Shown: positions 11,287 to 25,753 of the stretch, piece after piece | How the letters are laid out: each line of letters opens with the position of its first letter | Position numbering within the stretch: the first letter of the stretch is position 1 | Assembly: GCF_001638985.1 (NCBI RefSeq) | Contig: NW_017265147.1 | Span: 1-64,000, forward strand | Source of the DNA: Phycomyces blakesleeanus NRRL 1555(-) | Lineage: Eukaryota; Mucoromycota; Mucoromycetes; Mucorales; Phycomycetaceae | Length of the DNA: 64,000 nt | Direction of reading: 5' to 3' | Notes under the pieces: model-generated | Databases searched by the model: none | Seen by the model: the letters and a program-made list of their open reading frames with translations, nothing else | What the model was told of the DNA's origin: nothing | Made by a program: the position numbers and the translations under genes

Positions 11287-12631
11287 CACTCACAATCAAA
11301 AACGTTTCGACCCCCGCAAAAAATGCCTAAAAAAAAATCGAAAAAATAAAAATAAAAACATTGTTTTCTCCCAATATTATTAATCAAATCCAACATGCAA
11401 GACGCAAATTCAACAGAAAACACCCACGGATCATATGAAAAGGCCGATCCCTATAAATACGGATGCATCATGTACATGCATTAAGCAAATTACGGGGCGA
11501 CCCAGATTTCATTGGTGGTTGGCATGAGTCTGTCAACTGTCAAGTACATCATTAAGAGAGTGGACGAGACAGGATCGCCCGAGCCAAGAAAAGGGTCCGG
11601 AAGACCTAGAAAGATTGACGAGAGGACAGAAAGACACCTTGTTCAAATAGTTCGTAAGGACCCCTTTGCCTCATTTTCTAGGCTAAGGGCTTCCTTAAAG
11701 AACATGGAGGTATTTGTCTGCAGAAAGACAATAATCAGTTGTCTGAAGCGTTTGGGCTTCGGATCATATATCGCAGCTCACATGCCAGCTTTAACCGAAA
11801 GCCACAAGAAAAGAAGGCTGGAATGGGCCGGTGAGCATGTGAATTGGACAGATGACCAGTGGAGAGGTGTAGTGTGGTCAGATGAATCACGGTTCACAGT
11901 TGAGGGTAATGATGGAGGAGCTAGAGCTATCAGGAAAGTCGGTGAAAGGTTCAAGGAAGAAAATATCATCGAAGGAACCAAGTGGGGGAAGGGTAGTGTG
12001 ATGATTTGGAGCTGTTTCTGGGCCGGTGGTTTTGGCCCTTTGGTGTTCCTAGATGGTAACGTAAACCAAGACCAATACGTGAACACTTTGGCTCAGAACT
12101 TCCTCCCTTGGTTCCAAAATCTTTCGTGGGAACAAACCAGAAGCTTCGTGTTCCAAGAGGACAACGCCAGCTGTCATACTGGGTCGTACTCGAGGTGGTG
12201 GAAAGATAGCCATGAGATCCGAGGTTTTGACTACTGGCCCGCTCAAAGCCCGGATCTCAACCCCATCGAGCATCTCTGGTGGGCTCTCGAGAGGCGCATG
12301 AGTGACGAGAGGGCCAGTATTAACAATGTTGAAGATCTGAAGGTTGTAATGCAACGAGAGTGGCGAAGGATAGATCTCGAACTTTCGTCAACTTTGGCCG
12401 GAAGCATGCAGCATCGATGCCAGGCTGTAATTGAGGCCAAAGGAGGTCATACAAAATATTGATCTTTTATTTTTTTCTATATTTCAATAATAAACATATA
12501 TATAATCTTTTATTTGAAGTTTGAATGCTTTAGCTTTTATTACTGAGGAGCAGTTGCATGTTGAATACATGCCATGATTTCTCTCATGCATTTTTTGGGC
12601 TCAGAGGTCGAAACGTTTTTGATTGTGATTG
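11287..12631 (+). mobile_element. Tc1/mariner-superfamily element, ~1.35 kb
   Basis: Short terminal inverted repeats of about 26 bp: the left end is CACTCACAATCAAAAACG... and the right end reads, in reverse complement, CAATCACAATCAAAAACG.... They match at all but one position through CGTTTCGACC. Both ends abut TA dinucleotides (11285–11286 and 12632–12633), the target duplication typical of this superfamily. The element carries one transposase frame reading left to right. It sits between the RhoGAP 5' end and the HMG gene 3' end. A decayed relative lies at 48061–48950. Confidence 0.93.
11524..12462 (+). CDS. Tc1-type DDE transposase (near-intact, N terminus possibly short)
   Basis: Cut-and-paste transposase. 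An N-terminal helix-turn-helix remnant (SLSTVKYIIKR) and a GRPR-type hook (GSGRPRK) are followed by the catalytic core. The first Asp is in WSDESRF, the second Asp in QEDNASCH and the Glu in SPDLNPIEHLW. By my count 35 residues separate the second Asp from the Glu, against 34 in classical Tc1. The frame is open from about 11485. The first ATG in it is 11524, which gives 312 aa and leaves only half of the usual first DNA-binding domain, so the N terminus may be lost or lie in another frame upstream of a TAA at 11482. The rest has no stops, so this copy was recently active or nearly so. Confidence 0.88.
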   Translation: MSLSTVKYIIKRVDETGSPEPRKGSGRPRKIDERTERHLVQIVRKDPFASFSRLRASLKNMEVFVCRKTIISCLKRLGFGSYIAAHMPALTESHKKRRLEWAGEHVNWTDDQWRGVVWSDESRFTVEGNDGGARAIRKVGERFKEENIIEGTKWGKGSVMIWSCFWAGGFGPLVFLDGNVNQDQYVNTLAQNFLPWFQNLSWEQTRSFVFQEDNASCHTGSYSRWWKDSHEIRGFDYWPAQSPDLNPIEHLWWALERRMSDERASINNVEDLKVVMQREWRRIDLELSSTLAGSMQHRCQAVIEAKGGHTKY

Positions 12632-12633
12632 TA

Positions 12634-13268
12634 TATATTATTTTGTTGTTGTTATAACAGATTAGTCTATGACATCAATGATGATAGACTGTTGTAGTGC
12701 TAATCAATTAGGCTTGATTTGATTCTTGTAAGACTGTTATTAAGTGATAGTTTCGTAATGGCAATATTTTATATTTAAAAGTATATGTTGTCTTGTAGAT
12801 TTATTTATAAGAAGAAATATAAGCTTGTAAGATTTGATTGGAAAAGGAGTAGGAGTTGGGAAATTGTAGGCCATTTTGATCGGTCAAAAAGGATAATGTA
12901 CATAAGGGGAGTAAGACAATAATAATATATAGGGTATAATACAAGCAATGCTGCAAAATATAAGAAAAAATATATGAATAGTAAATAACAATAGTAGTAA
13001 AGATAGTAGTAATGGAAGCAAAGTGAGTGTGAGCATAAAACAAAAAAGAGGCGTACATAATAACTGTTTTTCTGTTTTCTGCCTTTTGGTTTGTTTTCAA
13101 AGAGAACAGAACCGCAAGAACAAACAAATTAAATGTGTAAGGAAAAAGGAGAGTATTCTTGGTCTTATTCTTCCCTTTTCTTTTCTTTTGCTCGATTATT
13201 TTGTTAGTAAGAAGGAAGGAAAGATTAGGTGAGAATTGTAAAAAATAAAAAAAAAAGCAAAAAGAAAC
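12634..13268. other. Intergenic, 3' side of the HMG gene
   Basis: AT-rich sequence between the Tc1 element and the stop codon of the minus-strand SAM–HMG gene. Open frames on both strands (12801–13127 minus, 13023–13232 plus) are hydrophobic or Lys-rich and show no conserved motifs. No gene is called. Confidence 0.5.
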
Positions 13269-16097
13269 TTATTTTGAAGATGTCCATTTCATAGGCCTTG
13301 CACCAGTCATGTCATAAGAGGCATCGTCAGAACCAAACGAATCAATGGGTCCTATGGGGGACTCTGGGTCATTCAAGGTGAGTTCCTTTGAATCGTCTTC
13401 GCTAGACCGATTGCTTCTGCGTCTGGTATTGTAGACCGTCCTGCCACCCTTGACTTGCTTGTTGGCTCGGCGAGGAGAAAATCTTCTGACACTGGTGGTC
13501 AGTTTTCTTGTTTGTTCTCCGTCTTCATCTTGCTGTCGTTGTCGTCGTCGCTGTTGCTGCTGCTGCTGCTGTTGGGAAGGATAGGGTTCTGAGCTTCCTT
13601 GAGGAGAAGAACAACCGGTGCGTGATCGGCGACGCTCTGACTGACTGGATTTTTTGTATGTGAATGGGTTGGTTGACATCAACGACTCATACATATGATT
13701 AGAGCTTTTTGGTGATTCTACTCGGCGACGCTTTGTACTACGTGGAATGCCTGGAAGAGAAGATGACTATAATGTATGTATGTATATATATATATATATA
13801 TTTATGTAAGTAAAGATGTATACATACAGACATACATATATATGTATATATATAAAAGTAAAGACGAAAAATCCGAGAAAGTAACAAATAATGTACGAAA
13901 TGGATTGGAGATAAAGATCACACAATATCTCAAATTTGTGATTCACAATTCACAAGTCATTCATTCCATCGTATCTAAGCTTATTTTATTTTTTTTCTTC
14001 TTCTTCTTCTTACTACTATTATTTTGTATGTGTATATAGTGTGTATATAGTGTGTGTGTATAGTGTACATATAGTGTATACATATATTGCGTATATATAT
14101 AATATATATATAAATAAATGATATGCATCTAGTGTGTGATATTTACCATGAGACTGTTGGTGTGGGCTTCCTGAGGACTGTTGCTACTACTTTTACTGCT
14201 TTCTGCGTCTCCGTCGGCCGATCCGCTGGGAGAGTTATTATTTCTGTGAAGATCCCTGCTAGAGCTGGAATCCACCATGCTTCCATTGCACAACTGTTAA
14301 GTCGGTTGGACAACACTCTGGCAGTGTAAAAGCATACCTGCTGGTTGATCCCTGTTTGGCTCGTTGTCTTGCTCGTCCAATCTGACGATTGTTGGCTTCT
14401 TGCTTCGACGTGAAATCCTTGAGGTAAGCTTGGTATTTCTAAGAATATAAATGTGATAAATAACCCAAGATTACAATTGAAAGAGAAAAAAAAATGTATA
14501 TGTATATATACACATATAAAAGGGCTTCCTGTTCCTGTTTCTTCTTACTCGAAAGAATATTGATAGTAATAATGATAGTAATGGTAATAATGATCAAGAC
14601 CATAATTCTCATCATTATCATCATTATCATAATAGTGTGCCGCTTTTTTTATCTTTTTTTTTTCTGTTTTAAGAAGCACTGAATTACTTTGTATTCTGGT
14701 GTTTGTCTGTAACGTTCAAGCGCAGAGATATATTCATCCTTTGCCTGCATAGCAGTGCGTTCATACGACTGTTTTTCTTCATGACTCAGGTTCTTCCACT
14801 GGTCTCCGACAAACTTGGCAATTGTGGCAAATGACATGTTCTGGTCCCTGAGCTGAGCCCTGGCGTTGTTGGAGAACATGATGTATGCGGACGGTGGCTT
14901 GATTGGCGCATGCTTGTCGCTTTTTGGATGGCGTCTGTATTTGCGCTTGGGTTGGTTGCTTGGGGTGTCTGTCGAGGCTTCGTCGTCGTCATTGGACGAG
15001 AAGCTGTTGCTTCGTATGCTGGTATTATTGGTGTTGGTGTTGGGATTGGCATTGGTGTTGATCTTTCTCGGCACACGTTGGGAGGAAGAGGATGCGGTAT
15101 CGACTGAACTTGGGACGGTGGAGGACATTGAGCCATATCCACTTGTGTGTGCGCCGTGTGAAAAGTGTGTGGCACTTCCGGTAGTACTGCTGTTACCACT
15201 TATACAAGAACCTCCATTGCCATTATTGATATTGTTGTTATTGTTCATGCCGTTGTTGTTATTTCCACCACAGCTGTTACCACTATTGATGTTGTGGTTG
15301 GTATTGCCGTTGTTGTTATTGCTGCCGATACCAACACCGAGACCGATGCCTCCCATTGATCCATTGTGTGATCCAATTAGACCCTTTCCGATATTGTTTT
15401 GAGTAGAGTTCATTCGATGGTCTCTGAGCATACCACCGTTGCTGTTATTGTTATTGGGCGCCATTGGCAATGTAGTACACATAACTACCGGGGAATCAGC
15501 TTAAAGTGAATACAATAAGAAACATTAATTGATGAAAGCCAAAAGAAGGTTTTGTCTTTTGTCTTCTTCCAAGGGTAGACCGAACAAGTGACCACAAAAT
15601 GATAATAATAAAAATATTCTTCTATTGATCTTTACTGTATATAAATAATAAAAGTACTTACATGAGCGGAGTGGGTTAATATCCAGAGGCTGGTTTCTTG
15701 GAACACCTTTGGCAGAAGCAATCTCCCTTTGAATTACCTAACAAATTAAAATAAGTAAATAAAGACTGAATCCGATTAGAGGGGTTTATTTTATTTTATA
15801 TAAAAAAAAAAGCTAATATATATACAGAATCCCATTACATACCCTGCGATGTCCACGTTTGATTTGCATGTCTACCATATCATTTTCTGTTATCTCATAA
15901 ATCTATTGCACAAGTTAGAAAGACATTGATTTAGGTTTGTTGGATCTTACGGATGAAAGGGTATCAAAACCTTCGGCAATAAAGGCTGGTAGATAGTTTG
16001 ACAGGTTGCAGCGTTCAAGAAAATCCTGAGTTTGACGATGACCGGGGTCTGTAATGTCAAATGGTGTGTCGGGTTCGTCCATGCCAAAAGGTTCCAT
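13269..16097 (-). CDS. SAM-domain plus HMG-box transcription factor
   Basis: Likely a nuclear sequence-specific HMG-box regulator with an N-terminal SAM interaction domain. Exons on the minus strand: 16097–15951, 15902–15843, 15737–15662, 15499–14688, 14438–14338, about 14279–14147, then a last exon from about 13751 down to 13269. The SAM domain is at about residues 25–90 (FLERCNLSNYLPAF, then EITENDMVDMQIKRGHRR). A long Asn/Gly/Ser-rich linker follows. The HMG box (IKPPSAYIMFSNNAR, FVGDQWKNLSHEEK, KYQAYLKDF) is split by the intron before KYQAYLKDF. The C-terminal exon is basic and Gln-rich, with a KRRRVESP nuclear-localisation-like run and a Q8 tract. The first five junctions keep frame. The junction between the Ser-rich exon (14279–14147) and the last exon does not: splicing at the clear TTCCAG acceptor hits a stop, while an in-frame reading needs an acceptor at about 13732. 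The family is fungal; I do not assign an ortholog. Confidence 0.85.
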
Positions 16098-16999
16098 TGT
16101 GTGGTAGATTGTTGGTTGTGGGTGTGGATAATAAATAATAGTGGATGGGGTTTGAAATGTGAAATGTAAAAGGTCAGAAAAATATTAGTACTAATTATTA
16201 ATAGCAGTCAAGTAGATATTGAATAATAGGATATTTGAAGCAAGGTAAGGCAAGGCAAGGCAAAGAGTAATGTAGATTAAGGGAAAGAAGGGAAAGAACG
16301 AGAAATAATGGTGAATAGTTTGGATGGTATTTATACAAATTCTCGAGGTTTCATATTATCCCATTCTAATCGATAATGAGAAAAAAAGAAAAAAAAAAGA
16401 AAAAGAAAATAGTCAAACACCGCCTTGTCTTTTTGTTCTTTATGACTTCTGGAAACTTCTGAAGGAGTCTTTTTGTGCTCACAGTGTAAACGGGGTGGAG
16501 ATCCTCTTCCTTTTTTCTTTTTTGGTGTTTATTTTTTGCCTTTAAGAAGAAGAAAGTAAACGAAGTACTCGAAATTATGAGCACCAAAAAAATTTTCACC
16601 ATGAAATGACAATAGAGAGAATTGCAAAATTCCTTAATATTCTGCATTCGTAAATACGCTACATTTTATTTCAATTGTGCTTTTTATATATATATCTTAA
16701 TTGTTCATTTCATTTCATTCCATTTCTTTGGCTTCAATTCTTTTATTTTTATTTTTATTTTTATTTTTATTTTATAATAGTAATAATTCAATGCAAATTT
16801 TGAACGAACGAGACAATAAATCTTGAGCGTAATTTAAAATAAACGAGTATTATCCCGATTTGGGATTCGCTGGAAATCTGAATCGGAAGGAAATCAAGCA
16901 TCTCGCGATGATGGCAAAAACTACATCTTTTTTTGTTAATAAGAAAAAACTAAAAAAAAAAAACAACAACTAAAAAACTAAAATAATAATAAAATAAGA
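16098..16999. other. Intergenic between the HMG gene start and DDX41 stop
   Basis: Upstream region of the SAM–HMG gene and 3' flank of DDX41. It holds an AAGGCAAGGCAAGGC run (about 16240–16262), a (TTTTA)n tract (about 16740–16775) and poly-A runs. The Lys-rich and hydrophobic frames at 16324–16647 lie over A-rich or T-rich tracts and look spurious. Confidence 0.5.
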
Positions 17000-20727
<3,728 letters not shown>

Positions 20728-20735
20728 CTGATCAA

Positions 20736-20769
<34 letters not shown>

Positions 20770-23700
20770 TTCACTCTCTATATATGTATATATTGTTGGG
20801 CTTCTTTATATTTGTGTATGTATATTATACACACACGTATAATATAGATATGGATGGGTGTATATATTAACTCACTTCACCTTACTTTATTTCACTCTCT
20901 CACACACACAAATTAAAATTTATTATGCTATAATTGGCTGAATAAGTTAGACAGCTTGGATTGAAGCGTGAAAGTGTGACCGTCTATCTGAGAGCAGTCA
21001 TACGTCAAGTCGAACATGCTTTTGCACGCGAATAAATAAGTGAAAAAGAAAGAAAAGAGTTATCTGATCCTGTACACACATATATATATTATATTATATT
21101 TCTCGGGTTCTATTAGACTTTTATAGTTTATTTATTCTCTTTAAAGAAAGTTAATGCTTCTACTTGTCTCGACAGTTGATAAATATAATTTACTAAGCAT
21201 TGATCATATACTCTTGAAACGTAAAGAATCCAAGTAGATTATGAATAAACCCGAAAAGAGAAAGAGAGAACGGCAAGTACATAGAATAGTTCGATTAGGT
21301 TTCGTAGAATGTAGAGAGATTTTAACTGCACTGTACTGTACTGCACCATATTATCTTATATTATGCTATGCTATTCCAACAAATCAACCACCCACTTATA
21401 TATATAATCTATGCCCATAAATAAGAATAATTTCTTAAAGATATTGCTATTAGCACCACCAATAGTAATAATACTTATCAAGAAGAATCTTTAATAGATT
21501 TGGAGTTTTGTAATTTGTACAATAAAAAAAGTGTCAAAAAAATATATGTAGTAAATTGTAATAAATGATATTTATTGCTATTATTTTTTTGTCATAAAAA
21601 AAAAACATACCACTTTGCTGTGATATAAAATATAAGCAAATTTGAGTCGCCCCCCTCCTACTTTTCCCCTTTTTGTCTTTTGTTTTTATTGATTCTACAA
21701 AATGTTCCGACAATTTGAAACAAAGATGTAAGAGTTTGTTTGTTTGATTGTTTGATTGGGAATATTAAATACAACTGATGAATACTATATCTGGGGTTAT
21801 CTCCTTGCTGAATACATATAGGCATTTTGCAGAAAACCAAGTTTAGATTGAATGGTAAGATCTGATACAAAACAGATCTTGGAAAACAATAGTCAAAATG
21901 ATCGTCATTTACACAGCCTTGTAATTTATTTCATACACGTGGGTCCAAGATATATATATATTTGGCCGAATCACTATCACTATCATTCTTTTTATTTATT
22001 TATTTAAAAAAGAAAGAAAGAAATAATAGCGTGCGTGTGAAAGTATTTTTTTTTTTTTGGATTTTCTGTTGTGGTTGAAATTCGGCCACGAGCCAGGTAA
22101 GAAAAAAAAATAGTATTATTTCTCTTCTTCTTTGATTAGAAGCTGTCCTACCATGTGTTTTACATATATATATATTATATTATTATATTATTTTAACTAG
22201 CATCAGATGTTCTTTTCCTATGAAATTTACTCACCTTGGCCTCATTCTAGCATAGTGCCAATGCAAACTGCCAATTCAACCAACCCAAACAAGTAACAAT
22301 ATATATATAAAAACAGTTATATTGTGGTATCAGACAAGTTTAAATTTCATCTATTTTAATATAGACAGAAAAAGAGACAAGAAGAAAAGAAACAAAGAAA
22401 AGAAAGGGCAAATAGTTAGTATCCTGCTTAAATCCTTGGGAACATTTTAAAATGCCTGTGAAAATATATAAAGTAGAATAAATTTAAGAAAGTGCTGCTG
22501 TAACTTATATTACACTATATGGTACTATGCCGTACTTTACTGTCTTGTAACCAGACTACAATGCACTGCACTTTATTGTGATAGTGTGATGTATGATACT
22601 GTACCTTGTTGTACACCTTTATGGCCAGTGCAGACCCAGAAAAGGATATAAATTGTGGATAAGAATTTATTTATTTATTTATTTTTAAAAAAGAAACGCT
22701 CGGACACTATTGGCCATTTTGTGAATGCAAATCCGGGTGTGAATTAAGTATGATTTTTTCATATTTTTGATTTTCAAACCTAGACTAGAGTTGCACTAGA
22801 TTGATTGATTACAAGCAATGAAGCAAGTGAGTAAACCAAGTATTAGATGTATGTAAGTACGTATGTGCATACATACATACATATAAAAGGAGTTTATTTG
22901 ACTCTTAATTATATAGCTACATATTGATTATTGATAGTACTAATGGTCATGGTCATGGTAATGGTTATGATAAAGTTTACATTTAAATAGATAGACAGAT
23001 GATAAAGAAACTTTTATTTTGACTGATATTGAATATGTTGATTTTTTACGATTAGTTTGATATTTAAAATCAAAATGATTTGAATCATTTGAATGAATCA
23101 ACGAATAAATGCAAGTCTCGATGGATTTCAAACTCGTGGGCTTTTTTCTTTTTCTTTTCCATGCAATAAAATTATAATAAGCATAATATATATATATATA
23201 TCTTTTACATACAAACACAGATATAGAAAGTAAAGAGGGAGAAAGTAGAGAAGGCAGAGAAAGGCAAGTAAAGCGGTAAAATCGCACGTTGTTATTTCAA
23301 CCCATTCTCATTGCGCGCCAAAATAGACTCTTTTAAATATAGACATGTATTGAACAGCAATAATCAATAGTCAATACAATATCTATATCTATAACTATGG
23401 CAATGGTTGCTAGGCAGTCACAGAACTCTTATTTCTTAATTTATTTATTTTTGGTCAAATAAGACGATAATTATGATGATTATGATGATAGTAATTGTGA
23501 ATATTGTGTGGTTAAGCCGCCACCAGAATGATAAGCAACCAACACGTGTTGGACAAGCGTATTAGAGACCGACTTTTTTTTTGTGTGTGAGAGCGTGTAA
23601 TGGATATAATTTTCTCTTTAATACAGTGCAAATGGACCGTTCCGTCATTAACAGCCAATCAAATCACTCATAGCCTCCAACTGCACAAAGAAAAGAAAAA

Positions 23701-24010
23701 GCAAGGAAACAAGATTTGCCCAGCATCGCACTATCATTCAGGGGCACAGACAAAAAAAGAAATAAAATAAAAATAAAAAATATAGTTAAGATAGATAGGT
23801 GAGATATACAGTAACCAAATATATTATAATAATAATTTTTTTTGCCCCTCCTTTTTCCGAGGTGGGGGGTGAGAGAGAGAGAGGGGAAAGAAAAAAGAAA
23901 AAAAAAAAGAAAGGATTGAAATCTATATATAAAGCACCCCACCCAACAACCATCTTTAATAAATATCACCACTTCTTCTACTTTCACTTCTTTTAGTTCT
24001 TTTATTTAAC
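20728..24010. other. 3.3-kb divergent intergenic region between DDX41 and the Ecl1-type gene
   Basis: This separates two divergently transcribed genes and so should hold both promoters. A (TTA)n run (20738–20770) lies just upstream of the DDX41 start. TATATA tracts, (CA)n near 20900 and a CACGTG (about 21937) are visible, but none can be tied to a function. The sequence just upstream of the Ecl1-type gene (23850–23990) is purine-rich and then CA/CT-rich, typical of a fungal 5' leader. No coding sequence is recognised; the 115-codon frame at 22940–23287 (minus) is low complexity. Confidence 0.6.
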
Positions 24011-24649
24011 ATGAGCGATCTTAACTGGTGCACTTATTGTGACAAATCAGTCAGCTCTTTGTCTGTAAGTCTTTAATATAAAATAATAATAATATATGAT
24101 GTTTTATTGATTGAATCTCTATAGGACTCACTTTACTGCTCTCAAGAGTGTCTCCGTTCCGACGCATTAAACCACCACCCTTTACTCGGTTACGATTACG
24201 CTGAATTCAAAGACTTTCCTCGATCATCACCATCACCAGGACTCTCTCCTTCATCAACCTCGAGCTCAGCATCAACACCTCCACTTTCACCAGTCCCATC
24301 ATATACCTTACCATCTCCCCATATCCACCAGTCCCAGTCCCAGACCAAAATCCAGACCCAGAACTTGATCCACAGTCTGTCGAAGAAGCAGATTATTGAA
24401 GATCGTCTTGGTCGTCTATCTCCCCCATTATTTGATCTTGGACCCTGCAAACAAACTCTCATTTACACAAAATCATCATCAACATCATCATCAGCATTAT
24501 CATCTTCATATTCTTCGTCTTCATCTTCATCATCAGCAGTTTCTTTATTATCATCATCATCAACAACAAAAGCAACAAAATTAGTAGCACCAACAGCGGT
24601 ACGAGGACAAGGACTATATAATGCTCCAAAACGCAGCATCTTCTTTTAA
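24011..24649 (+). CDS. Ecl1-type small zinc-site protein, 2 exons, 192 aa
   Basis: It matches the fungal Ecl1 (extender of chronological lifespan) family: a short N-terminal module with two Cys pairs followed by an unstructured tail. Exon 1 (24011–24064) codes for DLNWCTYCDKSVSS. Exon 2 (24125–24649) opens with DSLYCSQECLRSD. Together these give the family signature WCxxC...LYCSxxC, which is split by a 60-nt phase-0 intron. The tail is Ser/Pro-rich with long Ser runs and ends KRSIFF. In yeasts family members are stress- or starvation-linked regulators; the role here is inferred from the signature only. The tail is longer than in the yeast peptides. Confidence 0.88.
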
Positions 24650-25753
24650 ACATTTATCAACCCAAAAATCCCAAAATCCCAAAAAAATAATAATAATCTT
24701 ATTGCATTTTTTTTTGTACATATCCAAAAGAGAACAAAATCTCATTCCCATTTGACAGAATACATTACATTACATTACATTACAAAATAATAAAAAATAT
24801 CGTATGATTCAATTAATGCCAAAAAATTATTATTAACAATTTATTCGCAATCTTCCTTTAGGTCTGACTCACCCACCTACCCCCAATTCCATCATGCAAC
24901 CCATCATATTTTCATACAATGTCTTTAGTGTTTTAATGAATAAATGAACATTCTATTGGCTTCTGTGAACCAACCAAGATTTGGCCAAAATTGTCCAACT
25001 GACTTTTTCTTTTCTTTTAAAATTCTACACATCATATTATAAGATTTGAAATCAACTCCACTCCACTTTTACTAGCTCTTTAAACTTCTTCCCACTCCTT
25101 CCTACTTCCCCTTTATATATATATATATATATTATGTATTATAAAGGGCTCTCCCTTGATGTCGTTTATCCAGCCAATCATACTTGGTGTGGGTGCAACT
25201 GATATATATATATATGTGTGTGTGTGTGTGTACATACATACATTTTTGGGTGTTGGAATATGGCGCCGGCTTCATCGAATGATTAAATAAATAAACAAAC
25301 AAACAAAATATATAACATTAGAGCATCTTGTGCGTGTATTTTTTTCTTTAACTAATCTATATACTTTATATACATAAAACGACCCTTCTTTTCTTTCTTT
25401 ACTTTCAACACCCCCCAAAAAAAAACACACCAAACCTAACCCCTCTTTCGATATATTTTGGAATACTAAATAAATATATATACACATGTGTATTATATGA
25501 TCGGCGCTTGGCGAACAGACCCCCACTAGCCAGCCCACACACCATTATGACATCAAGCAATAAAATATTAATAAATTTCGGATAAATTTTTTATATATAT
25601 ATATATATTTAAAAACTGTTCCTAGCAAAGGATATAGAATTAATGAATAGATGTCATGTATCCATAGTGATAAAAATAATTGTTGTCGAGATCTTGAATT
25701 CTTTAGAGATTGCAATCATTTGAATCATATACTTTTATTTTATTGTTAGTTAA
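24650..25753. other. Convergent intergenic region
   Basis: The 3' flanks of the Ecl1-type gene (plus) and the ankyrin–DIL gene (minus) meet here. A/T-rich with an ATTAC repeat (about 24757–24783), a (TA)n tract (25115–25130), a TG run (25215–25230) and a C-run/A-run near 25415. No gene is seen. The frame at 25272–25538 (minus) spans the simple repeats and has no motif. Confidence 0.55.

Noticed and set aside
15017..15402. Leu-rich plus-strand frames opposite the HMG gene
   Set aside because: Mirror of the Asn/Gly/Ser-rich codons of the real gene on the other strand.
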